A DNA stretch of 64,000 nt. Source: Hofstenia miamia. Taxonomy: Eukaryota; Xenacoelomorpha; Acoela. Below the pieces are notes generated by a model. It was not told the DNA's origin, did no database searches, and saw only the letters and a list, made by a program, of their open reading frames with translations. Where the stretch lies: the NCBI GenBank assembly GCA_004352715.1, contig SCFE01000054.1, positions 734,064-798,063 of the forward strand. Reading direction: 5' to 3'. Both the position numbers and the translations under genes were made by a program. Of the stretch, positions 10,975-20,620 are shown piece after piece (the stretch's first letter is position 1; each line of letters starts with the position of its first letter).

Positions 10975-11740
10975 CGAGGGTAAGTCAACTATTATCCGCA
11001 ATGCAGCTTTAAAATTTACTTTAATACAAATAGAAAAGTTACATGTACATTATTTTTCAACAAAGTTCCCTTGTTTTTCAATGCACTTGGTCCATCGTTG
11101 CTTTCTGAAGCCCTCATAAAAGAAGGTTTTTGGTTGAGCTGCATGCCAGGAATGCACCCCATCTTTTACTGCTTTATCCGAGGCAAATCTACGGCCTCTT
11201 AAGCCTGTTTCAGCGGATCAAACAAGTATTGAACCCAAATCTGTTGTGGATGATTTCGTAGGCAGAACCATGACTTATTTGCAGACAATAAGCCACTTTA
11301 CCCGTCTGTCTGACAGAATCCTTTCACGAACACGTTCAATGTTCTCCTCATTTGTGACGGTAACTGCTGGCCCGGCTCATTCGTCATTTGTAACACTCAT
11401 AGGACCATTTTTGAATTTTTCAATCCATTCGTAAGCACTTCGTTGAGACAACACACTGTTCCTGTACTGCACAAAAAGTCTTTGATGAATTTCGGCCCCT
11501 GGTACACCTTCTGACCACAAAAAACGAATCACTGAATGTTGCTCTTCTTTGGTGCAAACAGAAAGTGTAGCAGCCATTGTTAACGGCATGACAGCCACAA
11601 TAGAACTGACCTAGTAGTGTCTAACCTGTGCAGGCATAACAACAACAAAACCACGCATTGCGCCATCTACGCTTCACGACACTACTACCAACATAACAAG
11701 AAATATAACTGCATTGCAGATAATAGTTGACTTACCCTCG
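10975..11740 (-). mobile_element. internally deleted mariner element
   Basis: A 766-bp element between TA dinucleotides with inverted repeats of about 34 bp differing at one position (CGAGGGTAAGTCAACTATTA at the left; its complement at the right). The minus strand encodes a mariner transposase N-terminus: EEQHSVIRFLWSEG, AYEWIEKFKNG and, past a shift, NEENIERVRERILSDRR. It then jumps to the usual C-terminal part (AVKDGVHSWHAAQPKTFFYE, KCIEKQGNFVEK) just before the left terminal repeat. The DDD catalytic centre is deleted, so it could only move with a helper transposase. Ends are well preserved, suggesting fairly recent activity. Confidence 0.9.
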
Positions 11741-12245
11741 TATATATATATTCAAAACTAGTGTTGAAAAATGCAACTATTTACTATCAAAGTATTAATA
11801 TTAGGAGCATATAGGCCTACATGCATTTATCTTTTCATGAATTACTATAATATAATTTTAATTACCACTTTGCCTACATCGCTTATATTCTTTTGCCAAA
11901 AGTCAATTTTTATTTAAAATACCATATGATCAGTTATAGAAAAGTGTTTCGTAATTGTTGAAAATTTCAAAAAAAAATTCATGGATAATTAACCCAGTTT
12001 TGTGTGCAAATCTAGTACTATTTTATCAACATCGGTATTAAACGTAAAACAGCGTATCTATTCGAAACTGTACTTATATTCTAGTACATATAAAAGGATT
12101 CTGCACTCGCAACAATTTATCTAAAATTTTGCTTAAAAAATGTAAAGTGTAGTACACAAATTTAACACTAAAGGTTTTGACGAAAATCGCCAGCAAAGCG
12201 TTGCCTTAAGTTGTAACAAAATAAATTGTCCCCTAGTCCAACTAA
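11741..12245. other. gene-free AT-rich stretch
   Basis: Between the mariner element and the first Harbinger-like MITE copy I see no gene, RNA gene or clear repeat. Confidence 0.5.
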
Positions 12246-12608
12246 AGGTGTGTTCCCACTATCGACTTTTATCAGCAGATTTTAATCAAAAATGCAATTA
12301 TTTTTTATCATCCGATTTTTTATCAGAAAATGCGGAGTTGGAAGAGCGTTCAGACTATCGATTTTTTATCAGATGATAAATTATCATCTTTTGATTGACA
12401 GTAAGAAAAACAACAACATCTGTTTATGGATTGGTTTGTCTTGGAATGTAAACAATGTTTACATATTTTGAAGTTGAAATATTTCAAAGACAATAATTTA
12501 CGTTTTGGAAGTCTGTTCCCTACTTGAGAAGTAAGCAATTAGTTTCAAGTAGCTATTCGACTAGTTTTAGTACCGTTCAGACTATCGACTTTTATCAGCT
12601 GATAAATT
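12246..12608. mobile_element. Harbinger-like MITE, truncated copy A at a single-N join
   Basis: Begins AGGTGTGTTCCCACTATCGA after TAA and is nearly identical to the first 380 bases of the complete copy at 13325-13867, except for a 21-base indel (copy B has extra sequence near 13380-13400) and a few substitutions. It stops at an isolated N at 12609. Either a true truncated copy or the other haplotype of copy B left by the assembler. Confidence 0.7.
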
Positions 12609-12615
12609 NGCTATC

Positions 12616-13320
12616 AGTTACAACCAACAGTACTTGACCAGCTGTGGTTCTGGTGGAGATACCTTCAGCCTTGAATTGCTTCCGGATCTCCACGGTTCTT
12701 CCACCACTCACACCTTCCCCTGGAACTCTGGTTGTTTCACTGCCCTTGAATCAGCAAGGTGATCCCCTGGAAGGAAAGTTAAGCTGTGAAGAGGCTGATT
12801 GTCCGTTCATATCTCTGCCCTTGAATCAGCCTTGAGTACTACTAGGACGCCTCTTAACTCTGCGTCGTTTATTGACCATCTCGTCGTTCTCATCCCTTCT
12901 GCCCTTGAATCAACATCCAGTTTGAGAACTCCTGCACACTCGCCTCCTCGTTTTTGTCATCAGGATTCCATTGGTTGGTTGATTGCGCCTCACTCGTTTC
13001 CTGAGTGGTTGATGCACCCTTCTCTAGTTTCCTAAATGCAGTTATTACATCTATATCCCATATTTCAGGGTTATATATAGTTTTATTTCTTGCAGCCCTC
13101 TGGGGTTGCACTCTCCTTTCAAGTTGTTTGTTTCCAATATCCGCTGTGAATTCTTCCTCGAATTCCTCCTTTGGCAGGCTATCTAAATCATACATATTGT
13201 ACATAACCTCTTTGCCGTTAATTCGGCTCAGTTTAAATTCGGCACTTCCATCTATCTTCATCTCCTCGATGTCTGCCATTGCTCTTTTTAAATTTTGGAA
13301 GTGCATTAATCTGCCGTTAT
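12616..13320 (-). pseudogene. C-terminal tail of a Gypsy-like LTR retrotransposon integrase
   Basis: On the minus strand the frame reads DNGRLMHFQNLKRAM at about 13320-13275. It matches the 'xxNGRIxHFxNLKP' end of retroviral-type integrase C-terminal domains. A polar, charged tail of about 125 residues follows to 12890, including QPQRAARNKTIYNP, like the terminal tails of Gypsy polyproteins. Base composition is much richer in GC than the surroundings. Further left, LIQGQ-like words recur three times (near 12900, 12815 and 12745) with stops between. No LTR, RT or RNase H is visible. The assignment to Gypsy rather than BEL or another LTR class is inference. Confidence 0.5.
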
Positions 13321-13324
13321 CTAA

Positions 13325-13867
13325 AGGTGTGTTCCCACTATCGACTTTTGTCAGCAGATTTTAATCGAAAATGCAATTATTTTCTTTCACATTGGCGATT
13401 TTTTATCATCCGATTTTTTATCAGAAAATGCGGAGTTGGAAGAGCGTTCAGACTATCGATTTTTTATCAGATGATAAATTATCATCTTTTGATTGACAGT
13501 AAGAAAAACAACAACATCTGTTTATGGATTGGTTGGTCTTGGAATGTAAACAATGTTTACATATTTTGAAGTTGAAATATTTCAAAGACAATAATTTACG
13601 TTTTGGAAGTCTGTTCCCTACTTGAGAAGTAAGCAATTAGTTTCAAGTAGCTATTCGACTAGTTTTAGTACCGTTCAGACTATCGACTTTTATCAGCTGA
13701 TAAATTATCAGATGACAGTAATTTGGCTGTTTTGCAAAAAAATCGGATGGAGCGTTCAGACTATCGACTTTAATCAGCCGATAAAAAAGCAGATAGAGTG
13801 TTCACATTATCGACTTTTATCACCGATTTCTTGACAGATGATAAAAGTCGATAGTGGGAACACACCT
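13325..13867. mobile_element. Harbinger-like MITE, complete copy B
   Basis: A 543-bp element flanked by TAA (13322-13324 and 13868-13870) with perfect inverted ends AGGTGTGTTCCCACTATCGA and onward for about 25 bp. A 3-bp TWA duplication is the mark of PIF/Harbinger insertion. The terminal words 'actatcgacttttatcag' recur inside at about 13450, 13678, 13757 and 13804, often preceded by GTTCAGA or GTTCACA and sometimes followed by their own complement, giving several nested hairpins. No coding sequence. Confidence 0.75.
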
Positions 13868-13870
13868 TAA

Positions 13871-14224
13871 TATGGAATACTTGGCATACACGTGCTTGAT
13901 TCGCATGGATAACGCTTTCCAAGATATGGCAAGTTTTTGGTAAACAATATGGCAAGCATTTAGTAAAAATATGGCAAGTAAAATATGACGATATCCATGA
14001 AAATCTGTTTTAATTTATATTATAGTTTTACACATTTAAGTTTAATATATATTGATATAAATAACACCATATCTTCATTTTTTTAAATTTAAATCAAGTT
14101 TTAAGAAAGCATGTAAACATATATATATAATAAAAATAAAATATTTATTCTATCGTGAAATAAAATATTCAAACATTATTTACAAAAACGAACATGTGAA
14201 AATATTTCAGCTTGTGAAGACTTA
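13871..14224. other. gene-free AT-rich stretch
   Basis: No gene seen. Contains three short repeats of 'atatggcaag' around 13924-13980. Confidence 0.5.
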
Positions 14225-14690
14225 AGGGTTCCAGCAATGCACTACCAGCAAGATGGAGCCTCCCCTCATCATTCAAGGGCAGCCAGACAAATTCTTGATG
14301 ACTCCTTGCGATTATTGGTGTTGGCCCTACCTCAAGTCATTGGTTTCTGAAAACAATCATCGTTTTGCAAGCTTGAACGATTTGAGACAAGCAATTGAAG
14401 CAAATTTTCATGCTATTCCACTAAAACAATATCGCGATTCAATGAGAAATTTCCAGCAGAGGATTCATTTCTGTCATGATGCAGAAGGTGGGGTCTTCGA
14501 ATAAACGATAAATGAACTGTTGTGTCAATGAACTTTTCATAATTGTCTAAACGTTTCTTCTAAAGTTCCTTTTAACGTTGGGCATAAATCATGTTTTTGT
14601 ATTTCAAGTACATGAATCATATGTTATCTATTGTAACATTTTTTTTAATTCTGTACTAAAACTTTTGGAACACCTGGTATATATAATGAA
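14225..14690 (+). pseudogene. 3' part of a Tc1/mariner-type transposase
   Basis: From 14243 one frame reads QQDGASPHHSRAARQILDD, the box with the second catalytic Asp of mariner-type transposases. After a frameshift the next frame reads LMTPCDYWCWPYLKSLVSE (altered form of the LTPCDFFLWGYLK box with the third acidic residue), then LRQAIEANFHAIP and the RIHFC...GGVFE ending, stop at 14504. The N-terminal half is missing. A GGAACACCTGG-like word at about 14669-14680 resembles the inverted terminal repeat end of this transposon group. The right terminus is thus present and the left is lost. Confidence 0.8.
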
Positions 14691-14829
14691 AAAACAGCGA
14701 ACATTTTAATTGAAAGTACTTTCGGTACTTACTGTACCATCGTCAGTAAAAACGAAAATAATTTGTGGTAAAATTATGAATTTACAAATCATTAATTAAA
14801 CTAAAATAAGTGAAGAGTTTGATGACATT

Positions 14830-16745
14830 TTGTATTTAAATTAGGTTTCTCTTCCTTAATATAATTTGATTCTGCGATCTTGGTGCATTTGTGTTTAATT
14901 AAAATATTAAAGTCAGATGTTGATGCTTTATGGATTTTTGAGTGCATATAATTTTCGGATTGTAAGTGTCCATAGAGATGTTCNCAATGTAGAAGCTGTC
15001 ACACTTCTGACAATTATATTTATAAGCAATTGATGAAACCAAACGTTTTTGAATTGGATCTTTGTTACGAATTAAATTTGATGTTTTTCCGAATTTAAAA
15101 TTGGTATAATTCTTGATTTCCTTAGTTTTCTATTTAAATTATACATAGACGCGATTCGTGCGGTTTAATAAAAGGTTTTTTCAAAAATATATTATTTTTG
15201 TGTTCTTGTGAATTGTATTTTAATGAAGAGGATGTTAGAGCTTCTTTTGATATTTCTTGCAATAATTTTTCAGGATACCCATTAGATCCTAGATTTTCAA
15301 ATATTTTATCAAAAGCCTTTGTAAGTAAATTGTAGTTATATGATAGTAAAACATCTCTTCTAAACAAGTTTTTCGAAATTGAATATTTATATTTATTATC
15401 ACAGTATGATTGAAATGGTATATATAATCCGGTGTTAGTAGATTTTCTAAAAGCAGATATTTCAAATCCCATTGATGTTTTCTTAAATGTTGCATCTAAA
15501 AAATTTATTGAATCTTCTTTTTATATTCACAAGTAAATTTAATTTCACTTAGTAGCGAACTAATATAAGAAAGAAACATTGATGCATGATCATCGCATTT
15601 CATCAAACAAAAAATATCATCAACATAACGTTTGTAATAAATTGGTGGTTTTCTTAAGCTTAGAAAAGTCTTTTCGATTAAATCCATTGCGAAATTCGTA
15701 AACGTTGAACCTAATGGAGAGCCCATCGCCATCCCATCATGTTGGTTATACACCTCATTTTCAAACAAAAAATAATTCTTTGATGAAGCTAGTAATAAAA
15801 GCTTTCGAAGTGTTTCATTAGTAAATGGAAAGGCTGATTCAGGTGTTAGCGATATTATATGGTCAATTGTTTTCTTAACTGAAATTGATGTAAATAAGCA
15901 TTTTGCATCATAACTAACCATGTAAGAATGTATGTCGCATTCTTAAATTTTCATTAATAAATTGATTAGTATCAGTAAGAACAAATTCTTTAGGCATAAA
16001 TGGCTTTAATTTTTCATCAAGCCACTCAGATAAGTTATAAACGTGTGCATTAACCATTGATAAAATAGGTCTATAAGGCGGAGATGTTGCATCTTTATGT
16101 ATTTTACAAAGACCGTATAGTCTCGGTGGTTGAGAACTAGTGTTATGGAAGCAATTATAATACTCTTTGTCGATTTCTCCCGAAGTTTTCATTTGAAGTA
16201 GTGTTTTATTAAATTTATCGTCTTGAGATTGAAATATCGAAGTTGTAGTTTTCTGCTTATTTAGCAAAATCTTTTTGAATTTTGTATCAACATCTAAGAT
16301 TTTCTTCATTTCTGCAATATATCTGTTTATTATCCCATTGCATTTATCAAATTTTGATATGTAAATACTTTTATCTTTGTCTAGATCTTTAATTAAATTT
16401 TTTAGTTTTAATAATTTAAAGTGAAAAATGAAATTTTTTGTTTATGTAATTATTAAATATTGATTTCACTTTGAATTTCAGTTCGTCATATTCAATTTCA
16501 CTAGGTTTTTCTGATTTCAACAATTGTGAAAACATAAACTCTGTCTCAATTTTGGCTAAGTTTTAATCAATCTTTTTTGGCCATGACATTTTCATTCCTA
16601 AAGCTAAAGCCATGTCTTCTTCTTTAGTGAGAATTCGATCAGATAAATTAATTACCGTACTATTTAATGTAAATACATTCTTTAATGCGGTAATTTTCTT
16701 TTTTTGGCGTAATTTGGTTTTTTCCATCATAGGATTCACATGCAC
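14830..16745 (-). mobile_element. Penelope-like element with RT and GIY-YIG endonuclease, decayed
   Basis: Reads leftward in broken frames. N-terminus (16745-16563): VINLSDRILTKEEDMALALG, the NLS..LT..E box common before Penelope-like RTs. RT: PPRLYGLCKIHKD (16309-15914 frame), MVSYDAKCLFTSIS (motif A Asp) and GMAMGSPLGSTFTNFAMDLI, then YYKRYVDDIFCL (motif C, intact YVDD) in 15921-15505. The C-terminal RT part follows at 15472-15134. At about 15060-14830 the strand reads AYKYNCQKCDSFYI, then a single N (14984) and a frameshift, then SKIHKASTSDFNILI and a closing I.E..YIKEEKPNLN-type segment, as in the GIY-YIG endonucleases of Penelope elements. The domain order and the RLYGLxKIHK signature make the class secure. 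At least four frame breaks make it inactive as assembled. Confidence 0.88.
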
Positions 16746-16837
16746 TTTAAAAAATATTTTGCGTGATCCTTTGTTAAGGTTGATATTCGTAAATCATATA
16801 AATCCTTAAGATTTCCAACTTTTATATATATATATAC

Positions 16838-17143
16838 ATGTTAGAACTGTGCCGTGCCGTTCTTGTGTCGACCTTAATATACGTATAAAACATGTGTGTT
16901 ATTTTGATTCTCTAAATCTAGTAATTTGCTTATTAAATTCACGTAAAGTTTTGTCTCTACAAATATTTGTATTGAAAATATTTGTGGCTAAATCATTTCC
17001 TTCATTGGATTTAATCTAAGATGCGTTCTTCATTCATCGAAAAATTTATAGACTTTTGTACCGTGCCAGACTCATGCTTGATTGTTTCTAAATTTCGTAC
17101 CGTGTCATGCTCGTGCCGAAAAATCAAGGCACGGTTGCAACAC
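16838..17143. mobile_element. possible small hAT-like MITE
   Basis: Left end 'tagaactgtgccgtgccg' and right end, reversed, 'tagtgttgcaaccgtgcc' form an imperfect inverted pair (about 13 of 18). Further GTGCCG/CGGCAC words lie inside, between (TA)n tracts. The flanking repeats hide any target-site duplication. Confidence 0.3.
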
Positions 17144-17707
17144 TATATATATATATATATATATATATATGTAACTTTAATTTAAAATTTCTGTGTTTCA
17201 AACTTAATGTATCACATTTTTGTTTTAGTACAAATGTATAGTATATAATGTTTAAATTAAAAAAAAAATAAGCTTTTCATACATTTATTACTGTCAAAAA
17301 ACAACATAACAGCAAGTTTTATGCTTTTCTCATAGAATAAATTATGTGTGACTTCTTAACTCATAACACACAACATTCTTTTCGGAATATTTTACCTAGT
17401 AAAAGTGTCTTAATGTAAGAAATTTCTTCTCAAAAGTGACCGTTGTCTAGGACACTTATTTCGATAACATTTTATTGCAATTTCTATCCTCTAGGGAAGA
17501 CATATGTATAGCAATCACATCATCTACAAAGGATATGGAGTAGATGTGAATTCATTAGTAAGAAAGAAATTTTCGTGAAAATCATATTTAGCTTAGTAGC
17601 AATATCGAACTAATGTAAATTTTTACAAATAGTGACATATGTAATTATTATTTAAGGGTTGAATGCTAATCGGAAACTCAAAAAGTTAATATTTTTGATA
17701 TTTTTGG

Positions 17708-18377
17708 CAGTGTTGCAAATAGGTAAATCTTACTGACCCACGACTGACAGTGATGCACCTTCCATTGACCCAAAACCCACACAGTGCTGACCCATTATAA
17801 TGCAAAATTATAGTGCTACAAAGTATGAAAAAAATTGTCAACAAATCAAATCAGTTTTATATGCGTGCACAAGAACAGAAAGAGCCTCCACAGTCTCATT
17901 CACAAGTTGGTTTCTTGAAGGCATGACTTTGCGATTTAAGGTAGAAAAATGCATTTCTAACTCTACACATGCTGCTTGAATGACCAATATCTGGCGTTCA
18001 ATAGCTGAAAGTATTGGAAACTCGAATCGCTTTTGATACCAAAACATTAAAGGATCAAACAGATATTGATTTTCTTCAAAAATTTAATCATCAAAATTAA
18101 CATATTACCTAATTTCAGTTTTGAATTTTTTCTTGTGTTTATCGTACGAAAGTATTGTATAGCTTGGCTTAGTGTTGAAAGTGCATGCTAAAAACTAGCA
18201 AAGGGATCCATTTTGGGCATTTTCTTTTGCAGAATATGTTGCGTGGCCTGCGCTTTCCATATTATCAATTATTTATAAAAAAATGCTGTCCGTATTACAA
18301 ATGGGTGAACACTATGGACCCACGACTCACTCTGACCCATGTAAAAAGGAGGCCCACGTGGTTCTCTTGCAACTCTG
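17708..18377 (-). mobile_element. hAT transposon remnant with perfect 8-bp TSD
   Basis: A 670-bp element starting CAGTGTTGCAAATAGG and ending, reversed, CAGAGTTGCAAGAGAACC. It is flanked by the identical octamer ATTTTTGG (17700-17707 and 18378-18385). On the minus strand 18060-17838 encodes DPLMFWYQKRFEFPILSAI, QILVIQAACVELEMHFSTLN and PSRNQLVNETVEALSVL. This is the C-terminal hAT dimerisation domain, with the usual ER.FS altered to EMHFS. The catalytic part is deleted. Direct repeats containing GACCCACGACT occur near each end (about 17736 and 18319). Confidence 0.88.
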
Positions 18378-18385
18378 ATTTTTGG

Positions 18386-20400
18386 TAGTTTCCCTCTTTA
18401 TTTGCATAACAGAATATTGAAAATATCAAATCCTTACTAAATCTTCATTATAAAGCTTCCTCGGAGGAAGACCGTGGTTGAAAAGGGTTACATAGTAAAC
18501 TGTGTAGTCCTAATTTATTCCGTTCAGTCCGTGAAAAAGCGGACGATTTCCAGCTCTGACATGCAGTCCTCGCAAGATTGTTTCCAATGTTGATCCGTGA
18601 AGCCGTGATAAAACACAAACTTTTTAGTCTATCTTGGATACACAGTATGTAAAAAAACAGTATAAATTCTTGGAATGAAAATGAAGGGCACCTACTTTTG
18701 TAATATGTTAATCCTACGGATTATTGTCCTGGAATCGGATACATTCGATCTGCTTGTGTTTGACTCGAGATTTCTACTAGTGTTCAATGGAATGACAGAA
18801 TGAGTTTGTTAACAATGCGTTATGATACCATAATTATTTTCGTCTAGTTTTGTATCATAGTGATTTCTACATGGACAATGTTAAAATTCTGTAACATCGA
18901 TAATATGATGAAAACCAACTAATTGTATTCTTGATTTGTTTGCATACTTATAGTTTATCAATAGCTTGTTTGCATAGCTCTGTTTCTGTCATTATTTCTA
19001 CAATTGAATATAAGTTATCTGATCTTATTTTATACTATCTTCTTGAGGTTATCCCCAGTTTTATTTATCCAATAATGTAATTGTGCCTTTAATTAACACT
19101 GATTATCTTTTTATGTCAACACTCGGAATAGTAATATACAGAAATATTTCATTCATTATATTTTTAAATTACTTGTATGAAAATCGAACTTGTGATTATT
19201 CCATAAACATTGGAATGAATAATCATATTGACAATTTTAAGTTATTGTATTCTTTATCTAAATATGAACCATCACTCATATATATTTAAGTCTAAAGACA
19301 TCTCTTAGTAATTCGTATATATATGTATTTGCTCAAAAACACTTTGCACTATTATTTATATTAGAAATATGCTAAAAATTATTAAGTATGATGTACATGC
19401 ATTTCTTAACCAGTGAAGCATTGTTTTCAACAAAAACATAAAGCATTAAATTATTAATAAAAATACAAATTGTAAATACTTCACTATAACAAATCAACAT
19501 AATAATTATTGTATTTTGAATTTTTAGTTATCAAAACATTTAATAATCCTTTAGAATGTCTTTAGTGACATGGATATAATGACTTCCAGTAGCACCTTGT
19601 TAGTTCTAAATTACAAGATGTAAATGGATTCTATGCGCTAAGATTTGTATATGGGGGACTAGAGTTTAAGAAGGCATACGGTATAAATTTTAGATTTGAA
19701 AATGACTATAATTAGAGGAATGTAGAGTCGAAGTGAAGCATTTATTAAAATATGTGACGCGAAGACATTGGCATTGTCGGCTTACAAAGTCATTCCATCA
19801 ATTTTATGCACAATTTATAAAGATACTTTTCCAATGCTACATCTCAATTATTGGTAAAAATAGTTTATGAATATAGTTCCTTTTCCATGAGAATATTTTC
19901 ATGTCCCATCCAATTGCATAACAATTTATGCCCTTCCCATCTCAGGCAATGAGATCCCCATTATCAATATGGAATACAGTATAAATGATTAACTTGATGA
20001 AAGTTTTCGGTATAGTTTCTACTAAATAAGACAAAATGTACAAAGAGACATGCAAAACGACAAAATGTATGGAAATCTGTGAAGCTTACTAGTGCCCATA
20101 GCCAACAAGAAATGCAGGTTATTTGTCAATTTTAAGATTAGTTGAGAACACCAGGTGGAACATTTATGATACTCTTACTACTTAATCATCAACCTCAAGA
20201 TGGAATCCAAAGCTACTGATCGACAATTCAGTGTTTTACTGAAACCTGATTTTGAGCAAGAGTAGAACTGCAAAGGTATTACATTCGAAGTATATTAAAA
20301 TAATAGAAGCTCTTCAAGCTTTGATAATGCTAATGAAAATCATTGAACGCGGCCTGAAATTCTGCTAATGCTTATATATACATATATATATATATATATA
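18386..20400. other. gene-free AT-rich stretch
   Basis: Two kilobases with only short chance ORFs (longest about 68 codons at 19083). No transposon boxes or RNA genes recognised. Ends in a (TA)n run near 20375-20400. Confidence 0.5.
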
Positions 20401-20620
20401 CAGTCATTGTCAAAAATATTCGGTAACTTAAAAACAATGTTGATTGCAAGAACTAGTAAATAAAGTTTAGCAACATTTAGTTATGCTACAATAGGTTATT
20501 GTTTTACTAAATTTTTTATCACAAAAGAATAAAAAATCACAAATCAGTACTATTTTTTAGGAAATTAGTTAATTTTTATGGTCAAAAATATTCGATCAAA
20601 ATATTAAAATACAATTATTT
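20401..20620. mobile_element. possible Tc1-like transposon end
   Basis: 'cagtcattgtcaaaaatattcgg' after a TA run at 20401 resembles Tc1-type termini (CAGT..TGxCAAAA.TATTCGG). A related 'ggtcaaaaatattcg' lies at 20580-20595. No matching inverted end or transposase was found, so only one terminus may remain. Confidence 0.3.

Noticed and set aside
13924-13980. Spaced 'atatggcaag' repeats as a possible CRISPR or satellite
   Set aside because: Three short, irregularly spaced copies in a eukaryotic context; no array.
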